From Archangium minus (GTDB taxonomy: Bacteria > Myxococcota > Myxococcia > Myxococcales > Myxococcaceae), in assembly GCF_044360475.1 (NCBI RefSeq), contig NZ_CP043494.1:11036001-11100000 (forward strand): DNA of 64,000 bases, given 5' to 3'. Shown here piece by piece: positions 24,463-32,151 of the stretch (positions are counted from its first letter, which is position 1; each line of letters begins with the position of its first letter). Below the pieces are notes generated by a model. It searched no databases and was not told the origin of the DNA. It was given only the letters and a program-made list of their open reading frames with translations. A program made the translations under genes and the position numbers.

Positions 24463-26730
24463 TCACTTTACCTTGCATTGTGTCTCATCAGCCAATTCCG
24501 TGCAGCAGACATAGTAATGCTGATGGGGCCAGCAGCCGGCGGTCTTGACCCTGTCCCAGTCAGTCCTTTGCGTCCAGACGGTCTTGGCCCAACCCGCGAT
24601 GGCATTCACGAGGTCCTGGCTGACGCCGTAATGTCTGAACTGCGGAAGCATGTACCAGATCCTGTTTCCGAGGGTGCCATCGTAGTGGCCAGTAATCGCC
24701 TCCGTGGTGGTGGCCGTATTGGGATTTCTCAACCAGACGGCGGGGTCTGGATATTGGCGGGTCTTGTCCCACCACGTGGAGAGCAAGGCCTCCATGATGG
24801 CCCTGCGCTCATCCAGCGAGGTATCGCCCCAGCCCTTTATGAAGCCTGGCACCACGAGCCTGGAGAGATCCACGACGGTTCTCGGCTGCCATCCAGGAGA
24901 AGGAATGTTCGGATTCAGGGGCTCCTCATCCGGAGCGGGATGGGTGCGCAGCCCATCGGGCCCGATGCCGTTGTCCGCCACCTGCATCGCCTTCACCAGC
25001 CAGAGCGTCAACAGGCCGTTCAAGGGGACGTACAGGTCGGTTGATTGATTGGCGGGGGTGTACTGAAGCTCCGCCAGGAAACCATAGGCGTAGGGCCAGT
25101 CGATGGGGCGCTGTCCGTCCCGGCCGAGTCCGTCGGAGTGATTGCCGTGGTAGAGGACGAACGCGAGCTGGTACCACGCCGCGGAGAAGTAGACGAACAT
25201 CAGGGGGGTGTTGTTGCCAATTCCCGTCTTGTCACGAATGAGCCCCATCAGGTGGGGGGACGTGTCGAAGCTGCGGTTGTTCATCCATCCCCACTCCTCC
25301 CGGGACGAAGGGAAGAGCTGCTTCTGGTGCCCCTCCAGACCAAACTCCTGCATGATCTCCCACATCTTGACCATGGACCAGAGTCCGATGGAGTAGATCC
25401 TCTGGTTGTACTCCACCGTCTCGCGGAGCGGATCTTTGTTCTCTTTGTAGGTGGGGTACCTCGTGCTGAGGAACTGGTAGAGCGAGAGTGTCCAGTACTG
25501 GCTCGCGTGGAATAGCTTGGCGTTATAGGTCGTGTACCCGTCCGCCTTCACCTGGCGAGCACGCTCGCGCATGCTATCTTTAAGAGCACAGGGCCCATCT
25601 CCATTATAACAGGTGTAGGCGTCGCTGTCGGTAAAGACACTGCCCCACCCGTCCTTGGGATGGATGGTAGGCAGCCAGTGATTCCAATCCGGGAGCTGCA
25701 GAGGAATGGGCGTGGTGCGGGTATTGAGGTTGCCCGTCGTGAGCACGGCTTGCTTGTCGATTTTCTGGGGGAAGCCCGGGAAGATGTACGGGAAGATGTC
25801 CCGGTCCTTCTCCAAGACCTGGTCGATGCCCGCCCCTGCCGCCCAGTGCGTCACGGGCAGGCCAGCCACGTTAGGACCCGGCTGGTACGGTGGATTCCAG
25901 GGCCGCCCCGGATTGGGAATGCCCTGAAGGGTCCGGATATAGGAAGCGATCTTCTTGCCCTGCTCCTCGTCCAGCCCGTGGAACTTTGAGCGCTCGATGA
26001 TGGAATGGTTCGAGTAGTTGAAGTACTTGAGGTCCCTGCCGTCCCGGGTGTGGCAATCCATGCAGCGCGCATTGATCTTGGACGGATCCTTGCTGGATTG
26101 ACGCAGGACGGCGTCGCGCCACAGCGCCGCACCCTCCGCGATGGAGGTCTCATCCGAGTAGGGAGGCTGCCAGGTGTTCGGATCCTCTTGCGTGAACAGG
26201 CTCTCCGCGAGGACCCGGCTGCCATCGAGCCGGAGGAAGTTGAGCTTCAGCACCCGGAAGCCAATGGATCGCCCATCGGATTCGTTGAACTTGAAGTCGA
26301 GCTTGTTCTCTCCGGGCACAAGGGCACCGGCCGGGACATCGACTCGCAACTTGAGCGTGGCGAAGGCCCCACCAATCCCCCCGTAGTTCTTCCCCAGCCC
26401 TTCGACGAAGGCAGTCGAGTTGTTGAGGGAGATCCACGCCCCCTCATTGAAGCGGATGCTCGCCTTGTCTTCGTAACTCAGGCTGTGAACCTGCAGCCAG
26501 AGCTTGAGCGGGGACTGGAGCTCCTGCTCGGGGAGAGGAACGGTGACGGACCTGACGGTCTCATCCGCGCCGAGAACCTCGAGGGGGAAGGTGACGACCT
26601 GTCCCTGGCTGGTGAGCGCGAGAGACGAGGAGCGTGAGGCGACCTGTGATGGCTGAGGGCTGCATGCACATGTGGCCAGGGCCACGAGCGCGAGGAGGGT
26701 CCTCCTCAACGCTGATTCTTGAGATGGCAT
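24463..26730 (-). CDS. Large monohaem c-type cytochrome lipoprotein, copy 2
   Basis: Encodes 755 residues, colinear with the protein at 21268-23520 along its length (shared blocks GLGKxYGGIGGAFATL, DPNTWQPP, HWAAGAGIDQVLEKDRDIF, GNNTPLMFVYFSAAWYQLA). The haem site is CMDCH at 223-227. The signal region ends LATCAC, a less canonical lipobox than in copy 1. It has an insert near residues 605-620 (around PDGLRTHPAPDEEPLNPN) absent from copy 1. The pair arose by duplication; retention of haem and C-terminal Cys residues in both indicates both are functional. Confidence 0.78.
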   Translation of the reverse strand: MPSQESALRRTLLALVALATCACSPQPSQVASRSSSLALTSQGQVVTFPLEVLGADETVRSVTVPLPEQELQSPLKLWLQVHSLSYEDKASIRFNEGAWISLNNSTAFVEGLGKNYGGIGGAFATLKLRVDVPAGALVPGENKLDFKFNESDGRSIGFRVLKLNFLRLDGSRVLAESLFTQEDPNTWQPPYSDETSIAEGAALWRDAVLRQSSKDPSKINARCMDCHTRDGRDLKYFNYSNHSIIERSKFHGLDEEQGKKIASYIRTLQGIPNPGRPWNPPYQPGPNVAGLPVTHWAAGAGIDQVLEKDRDIFPYIFPGFPQKIDKQAVLTTGNLNTRTTPIPLQLPDWNHWLPTIHPKDGWGSVFTDSDAYTCYNGDGPCALKDSMRERARQVKADGYTTYNAKLFHASQYWTLSLYQFLSTRYPTYKENKDPLRETVEYNQRIYSIGLWSMVKMWEIMQEFGLEGHQKQLFPSSREEWGWMNNRSFDTSPHLMGLIRDKTGIGNNTPLMFVYFSAAWYQLAFVLYHGNHSDGLGRDGQRPIDWPYAYGFLAELQYTPANQSTDLYVPLNGLLTLWLVKAMQVADNGIGPDGLRTHPAPDEEPLNPNIPSPGWQPRTVVDLSRLVVPGFIKGWGDTSLDERRAIMEALLSTWWDKTRQYPDPAVWLRNPNTATTTEAITGHYDGTLGNRIWYMLPQFRHYGVSQDLVNAIAGWAKTVWTQRTDWDRVKTAGCWPHQHYYVCCTELADETQCKVK

Positions 26731-26876
26731 GCCTTGAACCTACTGCGTGTCTGGCTTCGAAACACATAAGAAATCCATTCACCTGCGTTTCTCACTCAGA
26801 CACAATATCCACACATTTCCGTTCGAGTGGGATCTCAAGTTCCCTGGAAATGAGCGCCCCGCGCCAGGAGGGTTCT

Positions 26877-27413
26877 TCAGGGCTCCCCGACCAGCTGCTG
26901 GGTCGTCACCACCCGTGCATACGTCGAGATGATGTCCGTCGCATGCGCATGCAGGCTCTCCTCGCTGAGACGCGCGCTGGCCTTGGCACGGGAAGCATCC
27001 GAGACGAAGACCATCTTCTGGCCCCGATGGTACCCCTCGATGATCGTCGACAGGCAGCACATGGTGGAGCCGTAGCCGATGATGATGACTTCGTCTCCCC
27101 GCGCTGCGTGCCGACTCATGGCCTCGGCGAAGTCAGGGGCCGAGTAGCAGGAGAAATTCCCTTTGTGGATCTCCCGCTCGTCTCCCTGCGGCTCGAAGCC
27201 CTGGACGAAACCGGAGTACGCATCGTCCTGGTTGAAGATCGCCCCGGCCTGCAGATGCCGCACGTGGTAGATGGGCCAACCCTTGCTCCGGGCTGTCTCC
27301 AGCACCCGTCTGCCATTCTCGAGTGACGGTCCGATCGACGCGATGTGGAAGGCCCTTCCGGGAGTCACGTACTCGCGCTGGACGTCCACCACTACCAATA
27401 CCTTCTGCCCCAT
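26877..27413 (-). CDS. Isochorismatase-like cysteine hydrolase
   Basis: Encodes 178 residues of the isochorismatase/nicotinamidase superfamily. The catalytic triad is visible: Asp10 (VVVDVQREY), Lys84 (REIHKGNFSCY) and Cys119 (IGYGSTMCCLST). Nicotinamidases also need a metal-binding DxHxxxH segment, which I do not see, so the substrate is uncertain. The start (27413) is 1 nt past the stop of the M20 peptidase gene, indicating translational coupling; it is the last gene of a four-gene operon led by the NMNAT-like gene at 30747. Confidence 0.82.
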   Translation of the reverse strand: MGQKVLVVVDVQREYVTPGRAFHIASIGPSLENGRRVLETARSKGWPIYHVRHLQAGAIFNQDDAYSGFVQGFEPQGDEREIHKGNFSCYSAPDFAEAMSRHAARGDEVIIIGYGSTMCCLSTIIEGYHRGQKMVFVSDASRAKASARLSEESLHAHATDIISTYARVVTTQQLVGEP

Positions 27414-27414
27414 C

Positions 27415-28635
27415 TCACTCCCCCTTGTTCGAAAGAATCTTCTGGATGAGCGCGCGGTTGAAGCCGCGCCGACTGGCATAACCTTGCAGCGAGAGAAACT
27501 CGTCCTGGGTATGCATTCCCCCGCCGTAGGGCCCCAACCCCACCAACACCTCGATTCCGGTACTGGCCAGGTGGTTCCCATCACTTGCGTAGCCCACGTG
27601 TTTCGCCTCGATTCGCTGCCCGGCCGAGGCCGCCACCTGGGAGGCCAGCTCGCGCAGCTGGAGGGTGCGCTCCGACGGCAGGTTGGGAAGCTCGGCCACC
27701 GTCTCCAGCGTCGCCGTGGGAGAGACGCGGAGCACCGGATTGAAGACCGTCATCTCCTTCCGAATCCGCTCAATGCGCTTCAAGGTGGCCTCCAGGTCCG
27801 CCTCCCTCCGGTAACGGATATCCAGCATGAGGCTCGCCTCTTCACAGACGATGTTGGGCTTCGTGCCCCCGGAGATCGTCCCCACGTTCACCGTCAGCCC
27901 TCGCTGGAACGATGTCAGGGCATCGAGCCGACTCGCCTTGTGGCTGGCCTCCACACAGGCATTCACGCCGCGCTCCGGCTCCAGCCCGGCATGCGCCCCG
28001 CGCCCCTTCACCGTGAGCCGCAACCATCGTACCCCTGACTGCGAGGCGACGATCGAGCCATCTGGCAGGCCCGGCTCGAAGACCAGGGCAAAGGGGATTC
28101 CCCGCGCCGCCTGTCGCAGCGCCTCTTTCGAGTGAGGGGAGCCCACCTCCTCATCATCGTTCAGGACTACCTTGATGCGCCCGAGCAGCCCCGTGTCCCG
28201 GAGGCTCTCCAGGACGTCCAGCAGCAGGACCACGCCGCCCTTCATGTCGATGACCCCGGGACCCATCAGCTTGTCCCCGTCCCTCCTCAGTCCTTGGGAG
28301 GAGCCAGCCGTTCTCTCGAAGACCGTATCGAGATGGCCCACCAGCAGGAGCTCAGGCTTCGACCCCGGCGTCTGGAAGGACAACAACTTCCGCCCATTTC
28401 CCAGGTCCGTGGTTGTCGTCACGAAGCCCAGCGCCTCGAACTCGGGGATCAGCACTCCGCGGACCTGCTCCAGGCCCTCCACGTTCTGTGTTCCGGAGTT
28501 GATGCCCACCAGCTTCTCCAGGAGGCCCTGCCACTTGGGCGACAGGCCCTCCCCTTCCTGTCGAGGAAGGGGAGCAGCCTGTGCCACTGCTGCCACCAGG
28601 AGCAATCCTGGAATCCACGCGGTGGCGCGCCTCAT
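27415..28635 (-). CDS. Exported M20-family metallopeptidase (carboxypeptidase G2-like)
   Basis: Encodes 406 residues with a signal peptide (1-20, VAAVAQA-A). Di-zinc ligands of M20/CPG2 enzymes are visible: His101 and Asp103 (GHLDTV), Asp130 (GVIDMKGG), Glu162/163 (NDDEEVGS), Glu187 (FEPG) and the late His in GGGMHTQDEF. The lid domain lies at about 200-315. CPG2-type enzymes release C-terminal glutamate from N-acyl or folate-like substrates in the periplasm. It overlaps the GNAT gene by 4 nt (28632-28635) and nearly abuts the hydrolase gene, so it belongs to one operon. Confidence 0.88.
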   Translation of the reverse strand: MRRATAWIPGLLLVAAVAQAAPLPRQEGEGLSPKWQGLLEKLVGINSGTQNVEGLEQVRGVLIPEFEALGFVTTTTDLGNGRKLLSFQTPGSKPELLLVGHLDTVFERTAGSSQGLRRDGDKLMGPGVIDMKGGVVLLLDVLESLRDTGLLGRIKVVLNDDEEVGSPHSKEALRQAARGIPFALVFEPGLPDGSIVASQSGVRWLRLTVKGRGAHAGLEPERGVNACVEASHKASRLDALTSFQRGLTVNVGTISGGTKPNIVCEEASLMLDIRYRREADLEATLKRIERIRKEMTVFNPVLRVSPTATLETVAELPNLPSERTLQLRELASQVAASAGQRIEAKHVGYASDGNHLASTGIEVLVGLGPYGGGMHTQDEFLSLQGYASRRGFNRALIQKILSNKGE

Positions 28636-29240
28636 ACCCCCTCCGCGATGGCCCGCTGAAGCGCCTGCTGCGCCTCTCGCTGAGGTTGCTCGAGTGGACC
28701 GGGACGCGCCCAGGCTCCCTCCGGCCGGTTCAGCACCATGGGGCCATGCGCCACCGTCAGGCCCGCCGGCGCGACCGGGAAGCGCGCGTACATCTCCACG
28801 TAGTCGTGCTCCGAGAAGTGGAAGTTGTCACCGAGCCGATGGAAGCCGTACTGCTCGTAGAACGACTCGAGCCGCTTCTGCGCATGCAGGTAGAACTCGC
28901 GGTAGCCCTTCTCCTCGCAGAGCCTCAGCATGAACTGAAGCAGGGCATGGCCATAACCCCTGCCTCGGTAGGCCTCGCGAATCGCCAGCCGCTCCAGCTT
29001 GGCGAAGCCCGCGAAGTAGCGGATCCGCCCCGTCAGCGCCGGCTCCCCATCGACCAGGCCCAGAATCTGCGTCGACGTGAAGTCGTTGAGGTCGAACTCC
29101 TCGTCATAAGGGCAGTTCTGCTCGTGCATGTAGACGATGCCACGCACCAGGAAAGCCTTGATCAAATCCTGCTCGCTTCTCACCACCCGGATTTCCAAAC
29201 CGGTCGTGTCCGGAAGGCACGGGAATCTACTGGCGGACAT
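28632..29240 (-). CDS. GNAT-family N-acetyltransferase
   Basis: Encodes 202 residues. The acetyl-CoA pyrophosphate loop is clear (LERLAIREAYRGRGYGHALL, R/Q-x-x-G-x-G/A type), followed by FYLHAQKRLESFYEQYGFHR. The last about 45 residues are an extra tail. An in-frame TTG at 29261 would contain the ribosome site AAGGAG; that site is correctly placed for the ATG at 29240, which I chose. It overlaps the upstream NMNAT-like gene by 14 nt and the downstream peptidase gene by 4 nt. The acceptor is unknown, perhaps an amine made or used by the operon. Confidence 0.86.
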   Translation of the reverse strand: MSASRFPCLPDTTGLEIRVVRSEQDLIKAFLVRGIVYMHEQNCPYDEEFDLNDFTSTQILGLVDGEPALTGRIRYFAGFAKLERLAIREAYRGRGYGHALLQFMLRLCEEKGYREFYLHAQKRLESFYEQYGFHRLGDNFHFSEHDYVEMYARFPVAPAGLTVAHGPMVLNRPEGAWARPGPLEQPQREAQQALQRAIAEGV

Positions 29241-30747
29241 GGACAAGCACTCCTTCCTCAACTCGATACGTCATTCCCTGCAATTGGAACTCCCGTGCGC
29301 CCTGGCGCAGGTGCTCCAGAATCTGCTCCACGATACCCGGCGCCATCCCGCGGGCCCCCTTGCGGATCGCCGTGGCCGACACCCGATCGATACGCTGGAC
29401 GGGGTAAGGGTAGATCCACCCGCACTCATCATAGATGTTGCGGACCCACATGCCACCGAGATCGCTCCCGTGGATGCCGTGGATCGGCTCGTTCGGGTGG
29501 AGCTTGCGGACCTTGTCGAGGACGCCATAGAAACCACGCCGCTCGTACTCCTCGGGGAAGGACAGGACCTGGACCTTGTCTCCCAGGCCTGCTTCGGCGA
29601 GCGCCAGTTCGATGAGCTCGCGACGGGTCTCGAATTCATAGAAGCAGTTACCCGTGGGGAAGTAGTTCATGTGCACGTCCGCCTTGGACGTCTTCGAGTA
29701 GACGCGCATTCCGGCTTCGCGACGGGCGATGACGATCTCCCCCTTGCGCAGGGCCTCGGCGTGGAGCTTGGGAACCACGGTGGTGTGCAGGTACACGCGG
29801 CTCACCTTCCGCTCCGCCAGCACCCTCCGGATGATCTCCAGGTGGGTGTTGTGGAAGGGGTTGAAGGTTCCGAAGAACACGGCCACGCCTTTACGAGGTG
29901 CCAGGCGCGCCCGCAGGTCAGACAGAAGCCCGAGTCCGAAGACCAGACCTCCGAAGAAGAGACCCACGGCGTAGAACAGCGTCCGAGCCCAGGGGAACCC
30001 GAGCGTGGCGATCGCGGTGACGACCACGTTCATGGACAGCCCCACGATGACGTTGCGGTTCTTCTCACCGATGTCCCGGCTCGCCAGGCCCAGGGCGATG
30101 TACTGAATTCCCTGCGAGGCGGCCGTGGTCAGCAGGGAGATCCAAAAGACCCCGCCCAGGAAGGCAATCTTCTCGGGGGCGATGACGCCCCCATAGAGCA
30201 TCCCGGAGAAGATGCCGAGGTTGAACAGGAGCTGCGCGGCCAACCGTCCCAGCCGGCCCGGAGTCACCATCGCCGTGCGGAACTGGAGCTTCTCCTCGAT
30301 CTTGTTGCTCAGCTTGGAGTAGTGCGGGAGGAAGAACCCGATGAAGACCGCCATCAGCATGAGCGTGGGATTGCCCCAGGCGCCATGCCCCCCGGCGTAG
30401 GCCAGGTACAGCAACAGGCCGATGGCCAGGCCGTACTGCGTGGAACGGCTCTGGAAGTAGCGGCCCACTCCGGAGCTCCCGCCCCCACCACCCGGTCCCT
30501 TCGTCGCCGGGGCCTCCGAGCCCGCGAGACTCAGGCGTGCCGGCTGGAGCGCCTGCACCACCACCTGACCGTGTCCCTCTACTTGTAGCGACTGACCCGG
30601 CGAGAGGATGTGGTCCACCGAATCGCCCTCGCGGGTGAGCCACACAGAGCCCTCGTTACACGAGAGGCTCAGCCGCTCCCCGTTCGCCCGGTATTTCCAC
30701 AACGCCCCTCGCTCGAGAGACAAGCCTCTGTCGAAAGAAGAATCCAT
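29227..30747 (-). CDS. Membrane-anchored NMNAT-like nucleotidyltransferase with N-terminal DUF2917-like domain
   Basis: Encodes 506 residues with an unusual fusion. Residues about 10-75 are a small beta domain (NEGSVWLTREGDSVDHILSP..GQSLQVEG) of the DUF2917 type. After a Gly-rich linker (84-95) come five or six TM helices (about 105-278). Residues 286-490 are a NadD/NMNAT-type nucleotidyltransferase: GTFNPFHNTH at 293-302 (the HxGH motif reads HNTH) and the C-terminal VSATAIRKG (456-464), matching the (I/V)SxTxIR motif. Such domains move AMP from ATP to nicotinate/nicotinamide mononucleotide or related phosphates. It is the first gene of the operon down to 26877. The substrate and the reason for membrane anchoring are unknown. 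Confidence 0.8.
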   Translation of the reverse strand: MDSSFDRGLSLERGALWKYRANGERLSLSCNEGSVWLTREGDSVDHILSPGQSLQVEGHGQVVVQALQPARLSLAGSEAPATKGPGGGGGSSGVGRYFQSRSTQYGLAIGLLLYLAYAGGHGAWGNPTLMLMAVFIGFFLPHYSKLSNKIEEKLQFRTAMVTPGRLGRLAAQLLFNLGIFSGMLYGGVIAPEKIAFLGGVFWISLLTTAASQGIQYIALGLASRDIGEKNRNVIVGLSMNVVVTAIATLGFPWARTLFYAVGLFFGGLVFGLGLLSDLRARLAPRKGVAVFFGTFNPFHNTHLEIIRRVLAERKVSRVYLHTTVVPKLHAEALRKGEIVIARREAGMRVYSKTSKADVHMNYFPTGNCFYEFETRRELIELALAEAGLGDKVQVLSFPEEYERRGFYGVLDKVRKLHPNEPIHGIHGSDLGGMWVRNIYDECGWIYPYPVQRIDRVSATAIRKGARGMAPGIVEQILEHLRQGAREFQLQGMTYRVEEGVLVHVRQ

Positions 30748-30933
30748 CCGTCATCCACCTCCTGTCGCGCGAGCCCCATGGCTTGCGCACGCCCCGAGGC
30801 AGAAGGGGTCACTCGCCTTTGTGAAAAACGTGACGAGAGGATGATGAGGCATGCTCCCAGAGCAGGCGAGCAGTCACCCGGATGATGGGCTCGGGAATCC
30901 GGCCAACTCCAGGGGATACGGAGGCGAGGCGGC

Positions 30934-31518
30934 TCACCAACGATGTTCGGTCATGAGGCAATCGATGAGCCGCGCGTCACCGAGCCCGAAGTTGACCGTC
31001 CGAGGAACAAGGTCTGGAACGGGGGTGAAGAGAACGTCATTCGACAGGCGCGTGAAGCCGAAGGTGGACTCGATGAGTCCGGCGAGCTTCACCTCGTGCG
31101 ACTGGAACTCTGGGGGAAACGGCGGAAAGCGGAGCCAGCTTTTCAGCTCAGGGGGATTCGACCTCTGCATGTGGGATGCGTAGAGGGCATATACCGGCGC
31201 GAGCTGACTCAGCAGGCACACGACGCTGTCGTAGATGGGAGCACCTGCCACGAACCCAGGGAGGGACACGCGGCAGCTGTAACAGGGATCACTCATGGGC
31301 ACCGTTGTGTCCCAGACGGAGCAGTCGGGGAACTGCCCACGCAGCCGCTGAACGAAGTCGTTCCAGGCTGGTGACCTCCCTACGTTGAGCTGGAGCAGGG
31401 ACTGAAGGCGCTGGGTCTCTTCAGAGACAAGGTAGCGAGGATCTTCCTTCTCCATACCCGCTGGGTAATAGCGGTGAACGAGTTGGACGAGCGCGTCGAC
31501 AGTCAACTCCGGCTTCAT
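30934..31518 (-). CDS. Unknown soluble protein, possible partner/immunity protein
   Basis: Encodes 194 residues without signal peptide or TM helix and with several Cys (PDCSVWDTTVPMSDPCYSCR). I do not recognise the family. It starts 80 nt after the stop of a small lipoprotein gene on the same strand. Base composition is lower in GC than most neighbours (for example codons in MTEHRW and YPAGMEKEDPRY), typical for transferred accessory genes. The lipoprotein-plus-small-protein order recalls myxobacterial toxin/immunity pairs, but this is inference only. Confidence 0.6.
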   Translation of the reverse strand: MKPELTVDALVQLVHRYYPAGMEKEDPRYLVSEETQRLQSLLQLNVGRSPAWNDFVQRLRGQFPDCSVWDTTVPMSDPCYSCRVSLPGFVAGAPIYDSVVCLLSQLAPVYALYASHMQRSNPPELKSWLRFPPFPPEFQSHEVKLAGLIESTFGFTRLSNDVLFTPVPDLVPRTVNFGLGDARLIDCLMTEHRW

Positions 31519-31598
31519 GAAGGCGAGCTCCTCGATTCAGTCCGCAGAGGGAGACCTATCGGTCATATCTTCTGGGAAGCGAGCGGGGGCTTTTACTC

Positions 31599-32075
31599 TC
31601 ACGGAAACGTCGTCCTGGGAACGCCTCCACTCAAAAAGCCAGAGACTCTGGCACCAGGAATGGTGCCGAAGTCCTTGTCGCCCAGAATGCTCTGCATGTG
31701 CTTCCTGAACTGATCACAGGCGAGTGCAGTTGGCTGCCGCTCACGGAGGACCCTGCGAGCGGCCTCGTCCGCCGCCTTGGCCGCCGCCACTTGTGCGAGT
31801 GCATTTGAAACCAGCCCGTTCACATTCCGTTCCGGAACACCCACCTCGATATCGCAAGTGGCGGTGACTGGGAAGGAAGGGGATATCCTGCTCAGCAGCA
31901 CGATCACCTGGGCGACCTTCCATCCTCCTTCTTCTGGACCGGTAAGGGGCACGATACTGAAGAACTGGAAGGTGGACGGCGGGACATGACCACCAACACA
32001 TGCAAGCCAGGCTGCGCCGAGGAGCGCCAACAACAACGAAACTCCACGTGCGGCCAATGAGCGCCGGGCGTGCAT
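31599..32075 (-). CDS. Small lipoprotein, possible polymorphic toxin
   Basis: Encodes 158 residues. The lipoprotein signal has its lipobox at WLAC-VGG (Cys at about 26). The mature part has an N-terminal beta region (FQFFSIVPLTGPEEGG), an Ala-rich helix (QVAAAKAADEAARRVLRERQ) and a short C-terminal domain (DFGTIPGARVSGFLSGG). The frame stops at 31599, but another minus frame stays open about 60 nt further, so a late frameshift is possible. It pairs with the gene at 30934. Small Cys-anchored proteins with variable C-termini followed by a cognate gene fit the myxobacterial outer-membrane-exchange toxin layout; I cannot confirm it. Confidence 0.58.
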   Translation of the reverse strand: MHARRSLAARGVSLLLALLGAAWLACVGGHVPPSTFQFFSIVPLTGPEEGGWKVAQVIVLLSRISPSFPVTATCDIEVGVPERNVNGLVSNALAQVAAAKAADEAARRVLRERQPTALACDQFRKHMQSILGDKDFGTIPGARVSGFLSGGVPRTTFP

Positions 32076-32151
32076 GAGTCCTCCTATACGAGCCTGGGGA
32101 GGCCACGGGCTGGGTGGAACCAGCCCGTGCCTCTACCCTTTACGCCCTGGC

